DNA of 64,000 nucleotides. Source: Chaenocephalus aceratus (Eukaryota > Chordata > Actinopteri > Perciformes > Channichthyidae). The notes beneath the pieces are model-generated. The model was given only the letters and a program-made list of their open reading frames with translations, made no database searches and was not told where the DNA came from. Position numbers and translations under genes: made by a program. The stretch is from assembly GCA_023974075.1 (NCBI GenBank), contig CM043789.1, forward strand, positions 33,936,159 to 34,000,158, written 5' to 3'. Positions 1 through 29,400 of the stretch are shown piece after piece. How positions within the stretch are numbered: the stretch's first letter is position 1; the number at the start of each line of letters is the position of its first letter.

Positions 1-955
1 ATTAGAAGGTACATTATACATACTTAAAGTACATTAGGTCAGGGATAGTGAATGTTGTCTGCTGTCTGGAGTTTTTTAAGAACCCTGTTTACTAGTCAAC
101 TTCTCACCCTTGAATTGACCCTCAGGGTACGATATTGCTGGTGGGGTTAGAGCTGGTAAGATTGGAGGCAGTGGATGAAATAGTGGTCGTGGACATGAGG
201 TGATGCCCTTGTGAGTCCATGGGAAACTTCTGATAGCCTGTATGACCGAGGTGAGATCAGCAGGCGAGTCCCCATGTCAGCCAATACTTGCTGAGGTGGT
301 CCACAGGAGCCTCAAAGACAGTAGGAGAGGCATCACAATACCTTAAGCTGGGCCTAACAATAAGTCAACTTACTTTTTACCATCAAGTCCTCCAGACTTT
401 TGGCATATTTGACTTTGCATTACAAATTCCAGACTTGTTTGTCCTCCTTGTCTAGCTCCTTTGTCAGCGGTCATTCAAATGCACTGTGGGTAGCTCCACT
501 GTTGTGATGAATATTAATAAAATTGCATCAAGTGTTGCGGCGGCTTATTGTTTATTTGGTTATGTTTTAAAGCTGTTGAAGCTTTTTTTTTCATCCAGTA
601 GAAACTAAATCAGTATTACTGTATAATCAACAGTTTCAGGTGGATTTCATCTTTAATACCCTGTTCAAGTAGTGCATTATTACCATGCTACATGGATTAG
701 GAGCACATAGAATTCACACAACTGTCATAGAACAGGATTATCTAAAGCAAGTTTCAAGTCTCTGCTGAAATGATCTGATATCCAGAGCAACCTGTGTGTT
801 TAAACAAAAATCTATCTCGAAATCAATATAATAATGAAAATGATAAAAAAGTAAGAATGAGCCTTTTAAAGTACGTATGTAATAAAGTAAATATTGCAGT
901 ACCCTATGTTGTTGTAAAAACGATGTTGCCCTTTTACAGGCTAATGTTTTTGTTA
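1..955. other. Non-coding sequence downstream of the last visible dnai1 exon
   Basis: On the minus strand this is the start of the intron that follows the exon ending at 1475. I translated it against the expected C-terminal WD repeats of DNAI1 and saw no matching exon, so the missing end of that gene must lie beyond coordinate 1. AT-rich, no recognised repeat or RNA. Confidence 0.5.
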
Positions 956-963
956 CACACATG

Positions 964-1204
964 CAGGGCCGTCCCTCCCTACAGGCCGATCATGCAGACT
1001 GCGTGGGGCCTCCCCTCGCGGAGGGAGCCTCAACTGAGCCGAAAATGCGGCGCATCTATGCGGTGCAATTAGTGTGGCGCGGCACGGTTTCGCCGCTGCG
1101 AGGCTCCACTAGCTCCCCCCCTCCCCCCCGTTGACGCTCAGCGAAACAGAGGGCCTCATCATATAGTTTTGCGTGGGGCCTCATGTTGGCCAGGGACGGC
1201 CCTG
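964..1204. mobile_element. Short non-autonomous hAT element (241 bp)
   Basis: The ends are inverted repeats (CAGGGCCGTCCCT at the left, AGGGACGGCCCTG at the right). They are flanked by an exact 8-bp direct repeat, CACACATG, at 956-963 and 1205-1212. An 8-bp target duplication and CAGGG...CCCTG ends are typical of hAT transposons. The GC-rich interior has no transposase. It lies in a dnai1 intron. Confidence 0.9.
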
Positions 1205-1474
1205 CACACATGTACTGTATATGTGTATGTTGTCATGCCTACAGGTTATGACTGGCATATCATTTATAATGTATTATAAGATTGTTCTGTATTGTCAGTA
1301 CTGTGGTCAATATGAAGCGTCTTGTTATTATATCAGGAGTCATGTTGTGATTCTCTCTCCCCCCCTGGATATTAGACTGTCTAAATGAGTCACATCAACA
1401 ACTGCCTAATCTTATTTTGGAAGTGGCTCATGTCATCCAGCAAAAACCAGCTAACTGGAATCGTAGATACATAC

Positions 1475-10035
<8,561 letters not shown>

Positions 10036-10228
10036 TGATGCGGCAACGTTATTTGGTATTTAAAAAAATAAACCAGTTTACTGACCTGACAAACGATTCA
10101 GCTGTTAAGCTTTGACAAAACACAGCACTACTACACAAAGTAAAAAATAATCTTCTAAATAGGTAACGTCTGTTAGCTAAAAGAAACAGAACACTCGCTC
10201 CTCTACAGCTACCTGCTGCTGTATGCAT

Positions 10229-10242
10229 GTTTCCAAGGCAAC
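10229..10242. promoter_or_regulatory. RFX X-box upstream of dnai1
   Basis: GTTTCCAAGGCAAC is a full match to the RFX X-box (GTTnCC, short spacer, GGnAAC). It lies about 195 bp upstream of the dnai1 start codon. RFX factors act with FOXJ1 on motile-cilium genes, so this is the position and motif expected for dnai1. A TAAACAAA forkhead-like site lies at 10007-10014 just inside intron 1. Binding is inferred, not shown. Confidence 0.75.
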
Positions 10243-10312
10243 CTGCCGCCCCTGTCAGTCATTACAGAGGGCTAATAAAGACAAGAAAACTCCATCCGTA
10301 TGTTCAGTTGTT

Positions 10313-10530
10313 ATCAGTGGTGGAATGTAAGGAAGTACATTTACTCAAGTACCGTACTTAATGTAGCATACTTAAGTAAAACATCGATGTACTTGTACTT
10401 ACTTGAGTATTTACTATTTACACATTATGCTACTTCCAAATTCACTCCACTACATTTCGGAGGCAAATGTTCTACTTTTTACTCAACTACATTTTTTTAA
10501 AACAGATGTAATCACTTACTACTTTAAGGT
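10313..10530. repeat. Teleost interspersed repeat (AGTGGTGGAATGTAA family), degenerate
   Basis: Starts with CAGTGGTGGAATGTAAG, followed by GTACATTTACTCAAGTAC, CTTGTACTTACTTGAGTATT and CTCCACTACATTTC. I recognise this as a very common fish interspersed repeat. The far end is too degraded to define a terminal repeat or target duplication. The following 10531-10799 is AT-rich with nothing recognised. Confidence 0.65.
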
Positions 10531-10807
10531 TTAAGATTATTAATATAAATGAACTAATACAATGATAGGTTATTATAGGTTAAGCTACCCAACAGCATAC
10601 AAATAAATCGAAAATAAACCCCATAAGTGCAACAAGTGATGTAGCAATAATTATAATACAAATATATGGTGCTTAAATGGGCCATTCTGCAAAATGGTAC
10701 TTAAAGCATGGGCGTTGTTAGAAAAAGTGGTCGGGACATTTTCTCCGGATTTAACATCAGCATAGTAGAAGACAAATTATTTTCCTCCCCTGGGTGTTGA
10801 ACCTTAG

Positions 10808-11916
10808 CAGGCCCGGTTCCAGAACAAAATGACTAAGGGTGCATCTGAGATTAGAGAGGGTGCAGTGGTAAAGTGCTATTTTTATAAGTGGGGAGTGTAC
10901 CTAACACCCTCTATGGGGGTCCTCACCTCCTCTGGGGGGGTCCGGGGGCATGCTCCCCGGAAGATTTTTTTTTTTAAATATTGAAGTTAAAACCATCAAT
11001 CTGGTGCACTTTGAGAGCAACATGAAGAGATCTATGGATCTGTGTGCTCTTTGCTTGATTATGCCTTCCCAGTCCCTTCTCACATAGCCTATAAGAGCAT
11101 GGCGCCAGTTGTTGCAGCCAGTTGTGTTGAAGGCATCTGACTTACTTGAACCAAAATGTCTGCATGCATAGCAGAAGATGGCATCTTTTTTTACATGAAT
11201 ATTCCAGCCAATCTCTGTTTTGAAACCATGAGCTGCAAAATGAGCGCCTTACCCCACTGTACAGGCGAGTTGGGTACTTTTTTAAATATACCTGGGCAGG
11301 CTCTGTTTTGCAGAGGTCCTCTGGCACTTGCGGGCCGCTGGTGGTGTTTGGGGCAACGAAGACGGCTGTGGCTGCTCCGCCTCTGTGGGCGAGGCGGGCA
11401 AAGCCGGCGAGTCGGGCAGGAGGACGTTAGTGTCCACGACAGTAACGTAATGTCCCCATGATCTGAACTGTTATTACCTGCAGTAGATGCAGTGTATGCT
11501 GGCGATAAGGGCTGGTTGTTTTAACCATTTTCTGATCCATCATTGACTGCTGTGTAAGCAACTTGCAGATGATGAATGTGCACAGGTCACGCACACAGGT
11601 CACGCGCACCTGACATAATAACGTTACTTACCGTTTAAATTGATCAAATAAATGCAGCAGACAATGCTATTCAACCACAATTACCATTTATTTTATTTCA
11701 ACTATATTCTTCTTCTTCTTCTTCTTCTTATTATTATTATTTATTATTATTACTACTATTGTTAGTAATAGTTGGCAAAATGTAATATTTTTCACTTTTA
11801 ATTTTTTTCACTTTTAATTTTTTTTTTTTTTTACTTTACATTTTTCAAATGAGGGTGCATAACGACTCAACTGAGGGTGCAATGCACCCTTATGCACCCC
11901 CGTAGAACCGGGCCTG
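10808..11916. mobile_element. hAT element (1.1 kb), no intact transposase
   Basis: The ends CAGGCCCGGTTC and GAACCGGGCCTG are perfect inverted repeats, flanked by the exact 8-bp duplication AACCTTAG at 10800-10807 and 11917-11924. The interior holds a GGGGGTCCGGGGGCATGCTCCCCGG palindromic stretch near the left end and a TTC/TTA microsatellite near 11707-11757. No long reading frame. Confidence 0.9.
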
Positions 11917-11933
11917 AACCTTAGGCACCTCAA

Positions 11934-12510
11934 GGGTCAAGGTTCAAGGTTCTTTATTTGTCATATCGATGAAAATCTTAGGTCACAGGCTTCTCCAACA
12001 GTGCAACACACTAATACAGAAAAACAGAAAAATATAGTGCAAGTAAATATTAAAAAGTAAATACAAAAAGAAAAATTGTTTAAAAAAAGTGAAATAGTGA
12101 AATAAGAGTCTATATGCAAGCTATTGGAATGATATATTAGATAAATAGATAAATAATTACTAAGTAGCAGATGAATGTTATGGATGTTGTTTCAACAGTT
12201 TCAGGTGTTTAACAGTCTTATTGCCTGTGGGATGAAACTGTCTCTGAATCTGGTGGTTTTTGTCCGGATGCTGCGGTAACGCCTGCCAGACGGCAGCAGA
12301 CTGAGCAGTTTGTGGCTGGGGTGATTGGGGTCTTTTATAATCCGGAGGGATTTCTTCCTGAGCCGCTGGGAGTAAAGGTCCTCCATGGATGGCAGCTCCG
12401 TCCTGGTGATGTTCTGTGCAGTTTTCACCACCCTCTGTAAAGCCTTACGATTAAGGGCGGTGCAGCTGCCATACCAGGCCGTGATGCAGTGACCTGCATG
12501 ATAGACCAAT
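11934..12510 (-). mobile_element. 5'-truncated non-LTR retrotransposon, C-terminal ORF2 fragment
   Basis: The minus-strand frame 12201-12509 (102 codons) contains CITAWYGSCTALNRKALQRVV, SHKLLSLLPSGRRYRSIRTK and SFIPQAIRLLN, characteristic of the tail of a common fish LINE polyprotein. The 3' tail at low coordinates has CAAGGTTCAAGGTTC followed by TTTATTTGTCA. Only the last ~100 residues remain. The clade is not assigned with confidence. Confidence 0.8.
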
Positions 12511-12854
12511 GCATAGACCTCTGAAACACCAATGTGTTCTTAAAACAACAAACGCTCAACTAAATGTCTGGCTGTGATATGATTTTGAGTGAATTTGTAC
12601 CTGTATGCCCATAACGAGCACACAGCTGGAGGACAGAACATGACATGAGTAAAAAGTCAACAAGAGTAGAGTCAACAAGAGTACAGAGTACTTTTTGTGC
12701 GCACAAATTAGAGGGGGACAGCAAACACCTGTGTGATTTTGGTGACAATACGACTATCCTGGACAAAGTTATAGTGGGGGTGCCAAATCCGGCAGCCCCA
12801 ATGCCTGGTCTGCCACATGTGGAAGCCCCCTCTTTAGTATATATAGGAATCTGC

Positions 12855-13413
12855 ATTGATTAGACCTTTTTGGGTTAAAGTAGTAGAAGTCCTGAGTAGC
12901 TGGTCTGGCTCAGTCATCCCCATGACTCCTGTTTTGTGTCTGTTGGGGGACAGATCTCAGATGCCACATGTTTCGAAAAGAGCTTTCTCTGTTATAATGG
13001 TTGCTTTGATTACAGCTTCAAAAATTATATTGAGGCATTGGAGAATAGACAAGCCTCCGCATATGAAGGAATGGGTTAATGCTATGGTGGAGACATCATC
13101 CTATGAGGCTATGCTCACTAGGATGAAAGGCATTGAAAATGCTTAGGACAATCCTTGGGAGCGTTTCTGGATACACATAAGGGCCGACAGAGACTCTATT
13201 TAATTTGAATGTTTACCAAGAATTGCACACTTTTTCTTTTCCATTGCTGAAATACCTAATTTTCTATTTTGTGATTTTTTTTCTTTTTTTCATGCCATCC
13301 AATGCCTGGACCACGGGGGAGAAGGATTTGTTTATGCAGTGTACTGCCAATGTGTGTTTGTTCTGAATGGAAAATTCAATAACAATTTGAAATACAAAAA
13401 GAAAGAAACATAC
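12855..13413 (+). mobile_element. L1/Tx1-like LINE ORF2 3' end
   Basis: The plus-strand frame with PFWVKVVEVLSS, PMTPVLCLLGD, ALITASKIILRHWR and a terminal DNPWERFWIH (after an in-frame stop) resembles the C-terminal region of fish L1/Tx1 endonuclease-reverse transcriptases. It is followed by a Y-rich stretch and AACAATTTGAAATACAAAAAGAAAGAAA. 12511-12854 upstream has no recognised feature beyond two short GTCAACAAGAGTA repeats. Confidence 0.6.
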
Positions 13414-13571
13414 ACCAAGGTACAGGACTTTTTTATGTTTTAATTTTCTTTATTTTCTTGAGAGTTTTAATGTTTTGATAAGATGGCATGTCCTTGCCAG
13501 CCTAAAGGGGAAACCCCCACCTCCAAGGGGCACAAAAAAAGTAATGGTTCGAGTCACTTTGAATCAATCCA

Positions 13572-13690
13572 AATGCCCTATAGCTCAGTGGTCAGAGTAC
13601 ACAGTCCATATCCAGATCAATGTGAGACGTGGGGTTGAATCCCCAGCCTGATAGAACATGTTGGGCTGTATATTTAAAAAAAAAAAACAC
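13572..13690 (+). repeat. tRNA-derived SINE or tRNA pseudogene
   Basis: A box A match (TAGCTCAGTGGT, 13581-13592) and a box B match (GGTTGAATCC, 13633-13642) are spaced as in a tRNA gene, and a T-arm-like TGGGG/CCCCA stem is present. The presumed acceptor-stem halves do not pair and an A-rich run follows at about 13674-13687, so it is a retroposed copy rather than a working tRNA gene. 13414-13571 is unremarkable. Confidence 0.6.
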
Positions 13691-13789
13691 TGCATTATTT
13701 AAATTAACATTTGTAGTGTGCCTATAACAAAATATTATAATGTCCCATCTTTGCTTGAATGTGTTTCATGCGCATTTCAATATGATCTG

Positions 13790-13880
13790 CTCTGTGATTG
13801 GACAGACTCCTCATGAATATTCTATAGACCCGGAAGTGGGGCGGTACTGCTGTTTTGCTGTCGAGTCACCTCTGTCAGAA
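13790..13880 (+). promoter_or_regulatory. Probable fam219a core promoter region
   Basis: Upstream of the first coding exon are an inverted CCAAT box (GATTGG, near 13797), an ETS/GABPA-type CCGGAAGTG (near 13830) and an adjoining GGGGCGG Sp1-type site. This combination is usual for TATA-less housekeeping promoters. The start site is inferred to lie between here and 13900. Confidence 0.45.
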
Positions 13881-14012
13881 TGGAGGAAAACGAACTGCTA
13901 TCATGCTGAAAATCGAAGGATCCCAACAACCGAGCATCATCCACCGGGAGAGTTAGACACAAGTCACCGTTTATCTTCACTGCTGTATTTGTTTATATAA
14001 CGCTTTGCCAAA

Positions 14013-22860
<8,848 letters not shown>

Positions 22861-25319
22861 CACCACCCCCCTTCCACCTGCACAGAGGCCAACTACTGAC
22901 CAGAGTGGCAGAAAGGAGGAAGAAACTATCGGCTGGCAGAGGCACAAAGGGGAAACTAGGCTTTTATAAAGGCTAAATTAAGAGATGTAGATAGGTCTTG
23001 AGGAGAAGAGTCAATATGTACAGTATCTGTGCACGTTCCTCCTATGGTTGGATCTGTGCATCTTACTCGATTGATGGCAGAAACATTACCTCTAAAGGAA
23101 AACACGTTACTTTTGCTTCTTCTTCCTTTGACGTCCATCTCATGCTTGTGGATAAGGACCATGAAAGATGTTGGAGAAGAACCGAAACAAAATTGGTTGA
23201 CAGGGCGACATTACGTATCATCCATGGAGTCCACTTCTACTAGTCTACTATGGTCAGATTGGATGGACAAGAAGAGATTGGAAGTGTTGTAGTGGCCATT
23301 TTTTTTTCTCATTTGTTTAGCCAGTCTGCTCTGTCTTCCTGTGTATATATGTGTCAAAAGACATGTGGGTCTGAAAATGTCAAAGAAGGAAGTGCTCAGC
23401 CATCAAGCTGCTGATGAAACACTAATGCTTACACTCAAAACACTATGGGAGTAATTCCAGTTTTCTTTTTCAAGTTTTTCTGTTACACCAAGGTTGTTTT
23501 CATTGCTTAATTGTGTCATATTCAGTTAAAGAAGCTGGAAACAAATAGTTTTTTGCATGTTGCCTGTTAACACTGTGTCCTAATGACCGGCTTGCGCAGT
23601 TTGAATCGACCTCCTAACACATCCTTGTGCTGACGATACATTATGTGAGGCGTGCTCCTTAAAAAAACACAAAGTTAGTTAAAATGTAGGTACACTCACT
23701 GTAATTTCAGTCGGTAGAGAGAAACGGTCAAAGATAATGTCAGAACAGCTCACAAGTTGGCGCGAATCTACTTTGTGTGTGTCCATGTTAGCCCCCACGT
23801 GTGTGAATGTGTACAAGGAGCACAAAGGCAGTCACCACCATGAATGTTGTTACAAAATTATTAATAGGAATATTAATACGAGGCTTTAGAATATGTGCAA
23901 ATACATAGAACATTGTGCAATCTTGGCCATACCTGTTGTGGGTTCCGAAGCAATGTCTTTCAAGTGATTCCATATTGCCAGAATGGAAATGATGAGATTT
24001 TTTTTTGAATGGTTGTACATTTGCGCATATTCCCCTTTAGGTATTAATATAACCGATTTTTTTTTATTTGATTTGGAGAAAGGAAGTGTATATGTAGCCA
24101 CAGGACACAGCTGTGTATTGTCAATGTTTTTTTTTTGCGATGGATGTTTCCCACGACCTTGAAGAGTACGTTTTTAGGAAGTACCGAACGCAAATAGTTT
24201 ATTTGTCACGTTTACATCACTCTAAAGACATATCTAGAAGATTGAAGTCACCTGCATGTGAATCTGCTCTGAAACAACAGATCCTTTCCCTAAACACAAA
24301 ATGCACATCTGATGACACCTAAAAAAACATTTTCTATTTAGCAAATCTTGAACCTAGATACACTCTTATTTCTTTTCATATGACTACAGTTCGAAGTATT
24401 GTGCACTTTACACTGTGGTGCAAGTTCTTCTCTCGTGACAAGCTGAAGTGTATTCTGTATGACTCGTATTCAAGGGACTTGAGATTAGGATGTGAAAATT
24501 ACTATGAACAACTTTATCTTGATTCCCTTTGTGCACATATTGCAGCGTTGTATAAAACATTGCATTCCTCTTTCATAACTGTTGATTTTTGTTAACACGT
24601 TTACAATTTGTTTACATACAACCGCGGAAAAAGAGCATCTCTTTGAGCTTTTTTGGATAAAGATGTGCCAGATCTGCGTACATGTAGGAATGGTCAACAA
24701 AGGAAGAGGTGTTTCTGCTCTGGTCAAAGGAATGACTGATAGTGACGTAGGTAAAGGAACTCAAAGCGACTTGGGAAGAGAACAAAAATGCTAAATCCTG
24801 TTAATCTGTTAACACTTAAAAGGGCATCTCCTTTACATGATACTGCCCCAATGTTTCTGCAGCATTGAAATTACAAAAGTATTTGAAAAAATGTAATTAG
24901 CAACATATGGTGCCATGTGTGTAGATTTTGCATTAAGTAGAAAAAATACACGAATAGTACAATAGGCGACTAAAATGGCTACTATAACTACAGTTAACAC
25001 CAACATTGAGGAAATGGTGCTGAGTTCTTTTCTTCTTTCTTTGACATCATGCCATTTTGATTCACTCACAGGCCAACATTGTGTCACTGGGTTGTGTAGC
25101 TTCACTAATCTCTTGACTCTAGAATAATGTGTTGTAACATAAGCTATTTATTTGCAGTTGTCCGTTTTTAATTTATTTTCAAGAATGGAAAATAATCCAT
25201 ATCCAGACTGAAGTTTTTTATTTTTTGTTTGTTTGTCAGGTGCTTATAATGATGATTGTGAACTGGTTCCATTTAGATTTTAACAGTGTCAAGTTCTGTG
25301 TATAGTGAAACATATCAAA

Positions 25320-25325
25320 AATAAA
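25320..25325 (+). promoter_or_regulatory. Candidate fam219a poly(A) signal
   Basis: AATAAA in an AT-rich context about 2.46 kb after the fam219a stop codon, followed within about 25 bp by a GT-rich stretch. Sequence 22861-25319 is therefore read as a long 3' UTR; it has no other recognised feature. Confidence 0.45.
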
Positions 25326-25345
25326 TATTAGATATCTGCAGTTGG

Positions 25346-26404
25346 AGGGTGTCTGGTTTTTGTAATTCCTTGTTATGCCATTTCATTTTTAAGCAATCTT
25401 TTACACATGCCACCAATAGACAGTCTCATTAGGGGATGAAGTCTACAAGGAAGTCAAAGTGCAACTCTCTCCAACTGTTGTCCCTGCAGGAGATGCAACA
25501 AATAGCTACTGTATGAAACCTTTTGCCGCCCACACAGAGGTCTCTGCAGGTGATGTGTGATTATCTACTCAAGTGAATGAGGGTAGAGAAAGATAGAGGA
25601 GAGTGAGTGTGAAGGGTGGGGGGTTGGGTATTTGTGATTAGCCTTGAGTTGATCCTTTGGAAGCAGATGGCGAATAGTGGCTTACCTACAGTACAGGAGA
25701 CGCCTTGAATCCCACGAGCTAGTTTCATGTCCGAGCAGCAAGGAGTAGCACTGAGGAAGACCTAGGACGAAGGTTCATGAGACAGGAGCGTTGGGAGACT
25801 GGTGAGGAACATTTACCTGCACACAAAAAAGATAGTGGAACTTTATAGATGTCTGTCATCTGTCAGTGTTATGGAGACTACGGTACACTCTACGTGACCA
25901 TATGGATAGCCAACCTTTAGACTTCGAATACAGCAAATATCCTTGCCATCAAAAAATATTTGGACTCTATTGAAATCATATGTACATTTGAATGTGTATA
26001 GACTGGCCTTGTATGTATGGCCTGGTCTCTATTGATATCAGGACAGAAGAAAGTCAACACAACTTCCATTGCAGACTGAAAACCCACCTGTTTCAACTAC
26101 ACATTGGTCAAAACATTTAAAAACCTAAACAAAGTTGCACTTCTGTATCTAAGGTTTGGTGTTAATTGAAGCCAATGCAGTAGCACTTAGTGGTATGGCA
26201 TAATGAAAGCTAATGTACTTGCAGGACTTTTTTTGCTATTTTCAGTTTATATCATATCTTCATGGTGATTGCACCTGTTGTTACTTTGTATAAAAGCATC
26301 AGCTCAATGAAACGTAATGTATTGAATGAAGCTTCCTGTAACGTCACCCCTTCCCTCATACTGTAGATTGAGGCTATAAGTGGACACAGGCAGGAAGTGA
26401 CATC
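25346..26404. other. Intergenic region between fam219a and the nicalin paralogue, with a retroelement remnant
   Basis: 25440-25950 shows nothing recognisable. About 26030-26335 looks like the decayed 3' end of a fish retroelement: CAGACTGAAAACCCACCTGT resembles the last codons of many LINE polyproteins, and TTTGTATAAAAGCATCAGCT followed by a GTAATGTA-type tail is a common fish repeat end. No 5' UTR exon for the next gene could be set. Confidence 0.4.
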
Positions 26405-29400
26405 ATGTTGCCAAGAGAGCTGAGTGTCGCTGCCGTGCTGCTGCTCTGCGTCCAGTCGCTGCATGGCTCTGCTTTCCATCCAGTTCCTCCCATGAGTTCA
26501 CTGCCTACAGGATGCAACAGTACAACTTAGTACAACAGAAGTATGGTAAGTTCAGAGAGTTGCACATCCAGTGCTGGAAAGTACATTTACTTACAGTTTG
26601 AGGTAGTTTACCTTTCATTTTATGCTGCTTTTTTACTTCTAGTCGCCTCTATTAGAATTTGTGCTCCATTGCATATGTCTCAGAGTTGCAGTCACAAGTT
26701 TACTTTTAGATTTAACATAAGCAACATATGATTATGCTGTTGATGTGAATACCACAAGGGGATAACAGCTTAAACTTAAGAAACAGATATGAATACTGTT
26801 ACATTTTCTAACCAATCAGGATTGGTGATTCAATAAGATTGAGATGCGATCACACTAATCGCCACGCCAAATAAGATCATTGGTGTAAAGTAAATATTTA
26901 TTGGTGAATAATTATTACAGATGCACTCATTTAAAAAAAATTGCTCATTGAAATCAAGCCAATTCAAACTAACAACGTGGTCTCATTTATAGCAATGTAT
27001 ACTATCACATAAACTGATATTGTTTGCATTTCAATTGTTATCATAAATAAATAAAGCTCAGATTAAAATATTACAATATTCTAAAATCAGAATCAGAATC
27101 CTTTATAAGTCCCACAGTGGGGAAATGTACAGTGTTACAGTAAAAAGTGACATAGGTAAAAAAGGCATGCATATTAAAGACAAAGCTAACTTAATATAGA
27201 GAAGAAAAGCACCACATTAGTAAGACAAAAAATAAAGTCAAATAAGTGTACATCCATGGCTAAAAAGGATGAGTATCAACTAAATGAACTTAGTGACAGA
27301 CGTATTATTTCCTTTTGTATTTCTGCTTTGAAGAACAGCTTAACATCTAAGTGGCCTGTGTTCATTTCACACTCGTGTGTTCAGGTTGCCGTGGAGCCAT
27401 CTTGGGGGCGGAGGCACGCTCAGCAGACGAGCCAGTGCTGACCCGCCGCTGCGTCATCATGAAGGTGATGGACTTCACCACAGAGAAATACCTCGAGGCC
27501 CAGAGGCAAAATGCTGCTGCCATCCTCATCCTGCTGCCCACAAATATCCTCTGCCGTCCCCCACGATTCAATACAGGTAACAAGTTGCTTCAGGACATGC
27601 TGCAAGGCAACAAGTACAAATAATACAGCATCTTTTCTGATCCATCAAGCAGTTTCTGAATGTCATATCTCACATCCTAGTGCTCCAGGGTAAACAGCCT
27701 GCTTAAGTGTTAATGATCACCACACCACAGGGCATCAAAAAGAGTAGTTTCAACAATCCTCTTTTCTCCTCGCAGTCCTTCATGGTGAGTGAGAGTGAGG
27801 TCTTGCTGAAGGAGATCCTCATTCCAGTATATGTGGCGCCTGAGGATGAGAAACTGCTTATCATGTATGAGGAAGTCAAGCAAGCTGCAGCCACCAGGAC
27901 CTTGTCTATATTCGTCAGAGGTGAGCGGTGCAAGAGGTTATTTTTACTGTGAAGATGCTGAAAAAACATTACACTGAGGTTTATATGCTATTTCATTTTT
28001 GGCAGTCCTTCGAAGTATGGTGACAGCTACAGCCTTTCAGATGTCGTTGAGCAACACTGCTGCCATAAAGAGCAGCACTGACACCACCTTCACCACGCTG
28101 GAGGTGAGTATGGGACCAGGACAGATGATTTCAAACATTTGATTGACATTCTTCAGTTTTCAAACTGGATTAGTTTGGCTTGTGATTAGTCGTTATTTCT
28201 GCATGTATAACTAGTGATGTTTTCTTCAGGGAGTGCTTCCCGGAGCCGAGGAGGATGCGCCCACAATCGTAATCACCGCCCACTATGATTCCTACGGCTA
28301 GCACCAGTGAGTTACATAAACATTATGAATCCAATTTTCAGCACTGTTTGGTTGTTTCTATGCAAACTACTACAAATATCCAAATACAATATATTATTTT
28401 AAACAGGACTGTCGAGGAAAATTATATAAACCCTCCAGGGGCATGACAAGAGGAACTTTTAGGGAATAAAACTGAAAAGAAATACAGGAAGTAATTGCAG
28501 TAATGTGATGCAATCTACACAGTTGTATGTTCTGCATCTATGAATGCTTTTAGAAAAAAGCAAAAAACAGAGACTAAGTACATAAACTTAAATACTTGTA
28601 TTTTGTCTACTCCATCAAATATTTATAATACAGAACAAACCTAGAAAATAATGCATCATGTTTATAACGGTAAGATAACACTTTAGCTACCTAGCAACAT
28701 GTACAGTAAAGCTTTAACATTAAAAAATATACATTTTAACTTACTTTAATACTACTATACTTTTTGTTTTTAAAATACATGTGGACACTAATGTGTGGAA
28801 TAAGTATGGATTTTATAATTGTATGCAAATATGTCTTGAAAAAGGGGTCAAGGGTTATTTTTACATTTGCTGTATAATTCTTTCTCCATTCATATGTTTG
28901 TGTTTCCCCACAGTGGTTGTCGTACGGAGCAGACTCTAATGGCAGTGGCGTCACCATCCTGCTGGAGTTAGTTCGTCTCTTCCAGAAGCTTTTTAGTAGT
29001 CCAGGCACCAAACCACCGTGAGTTACAGTCCCCCGCAACAGAACGACCTTAACATAAGGTTTAAACGAGCTAGTTAGTGTTTATATATGTCCACATTTCC
29101 CAGTGATGCTAAAAGTTGGCCTACAAGTATAAAAGTACAAGCTATGAGAGCATACCTTTTTTATTATGAGTGAAGAACATACAAATAAAGTATTTGGTGG
29201 AGGCAGATAACAATTCTTGACCATGTTCTGATTTATGTTTGGTCGTTAGATTCAATCTAATGTTCTCCTTAACTGGAGGAGGAAAATACAATTTCCTTGG
29301 CACAAAGAGATGGATTGAAAATCATCTGGACCACGCTGGTGAGTTTTTCTTGAAGTGTTTGGAATACTATATCTGAACATAAGCAGCCCATTTAAATCGT

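Noticed and set aside
12645..12863. A 72-codon open frame upstream of the L1/Tx1-like fragment
   Set aside because: Resembles no known protein, has no splice or promoter context and is flanked by retroelement sequence.
13572..13660. A functional tRNA gene
   Set aside because: Boxes A and B are present, but the acceptor-stem halves do not pair and an A-rich tail follows, so it was called a SINE or pseudogene.
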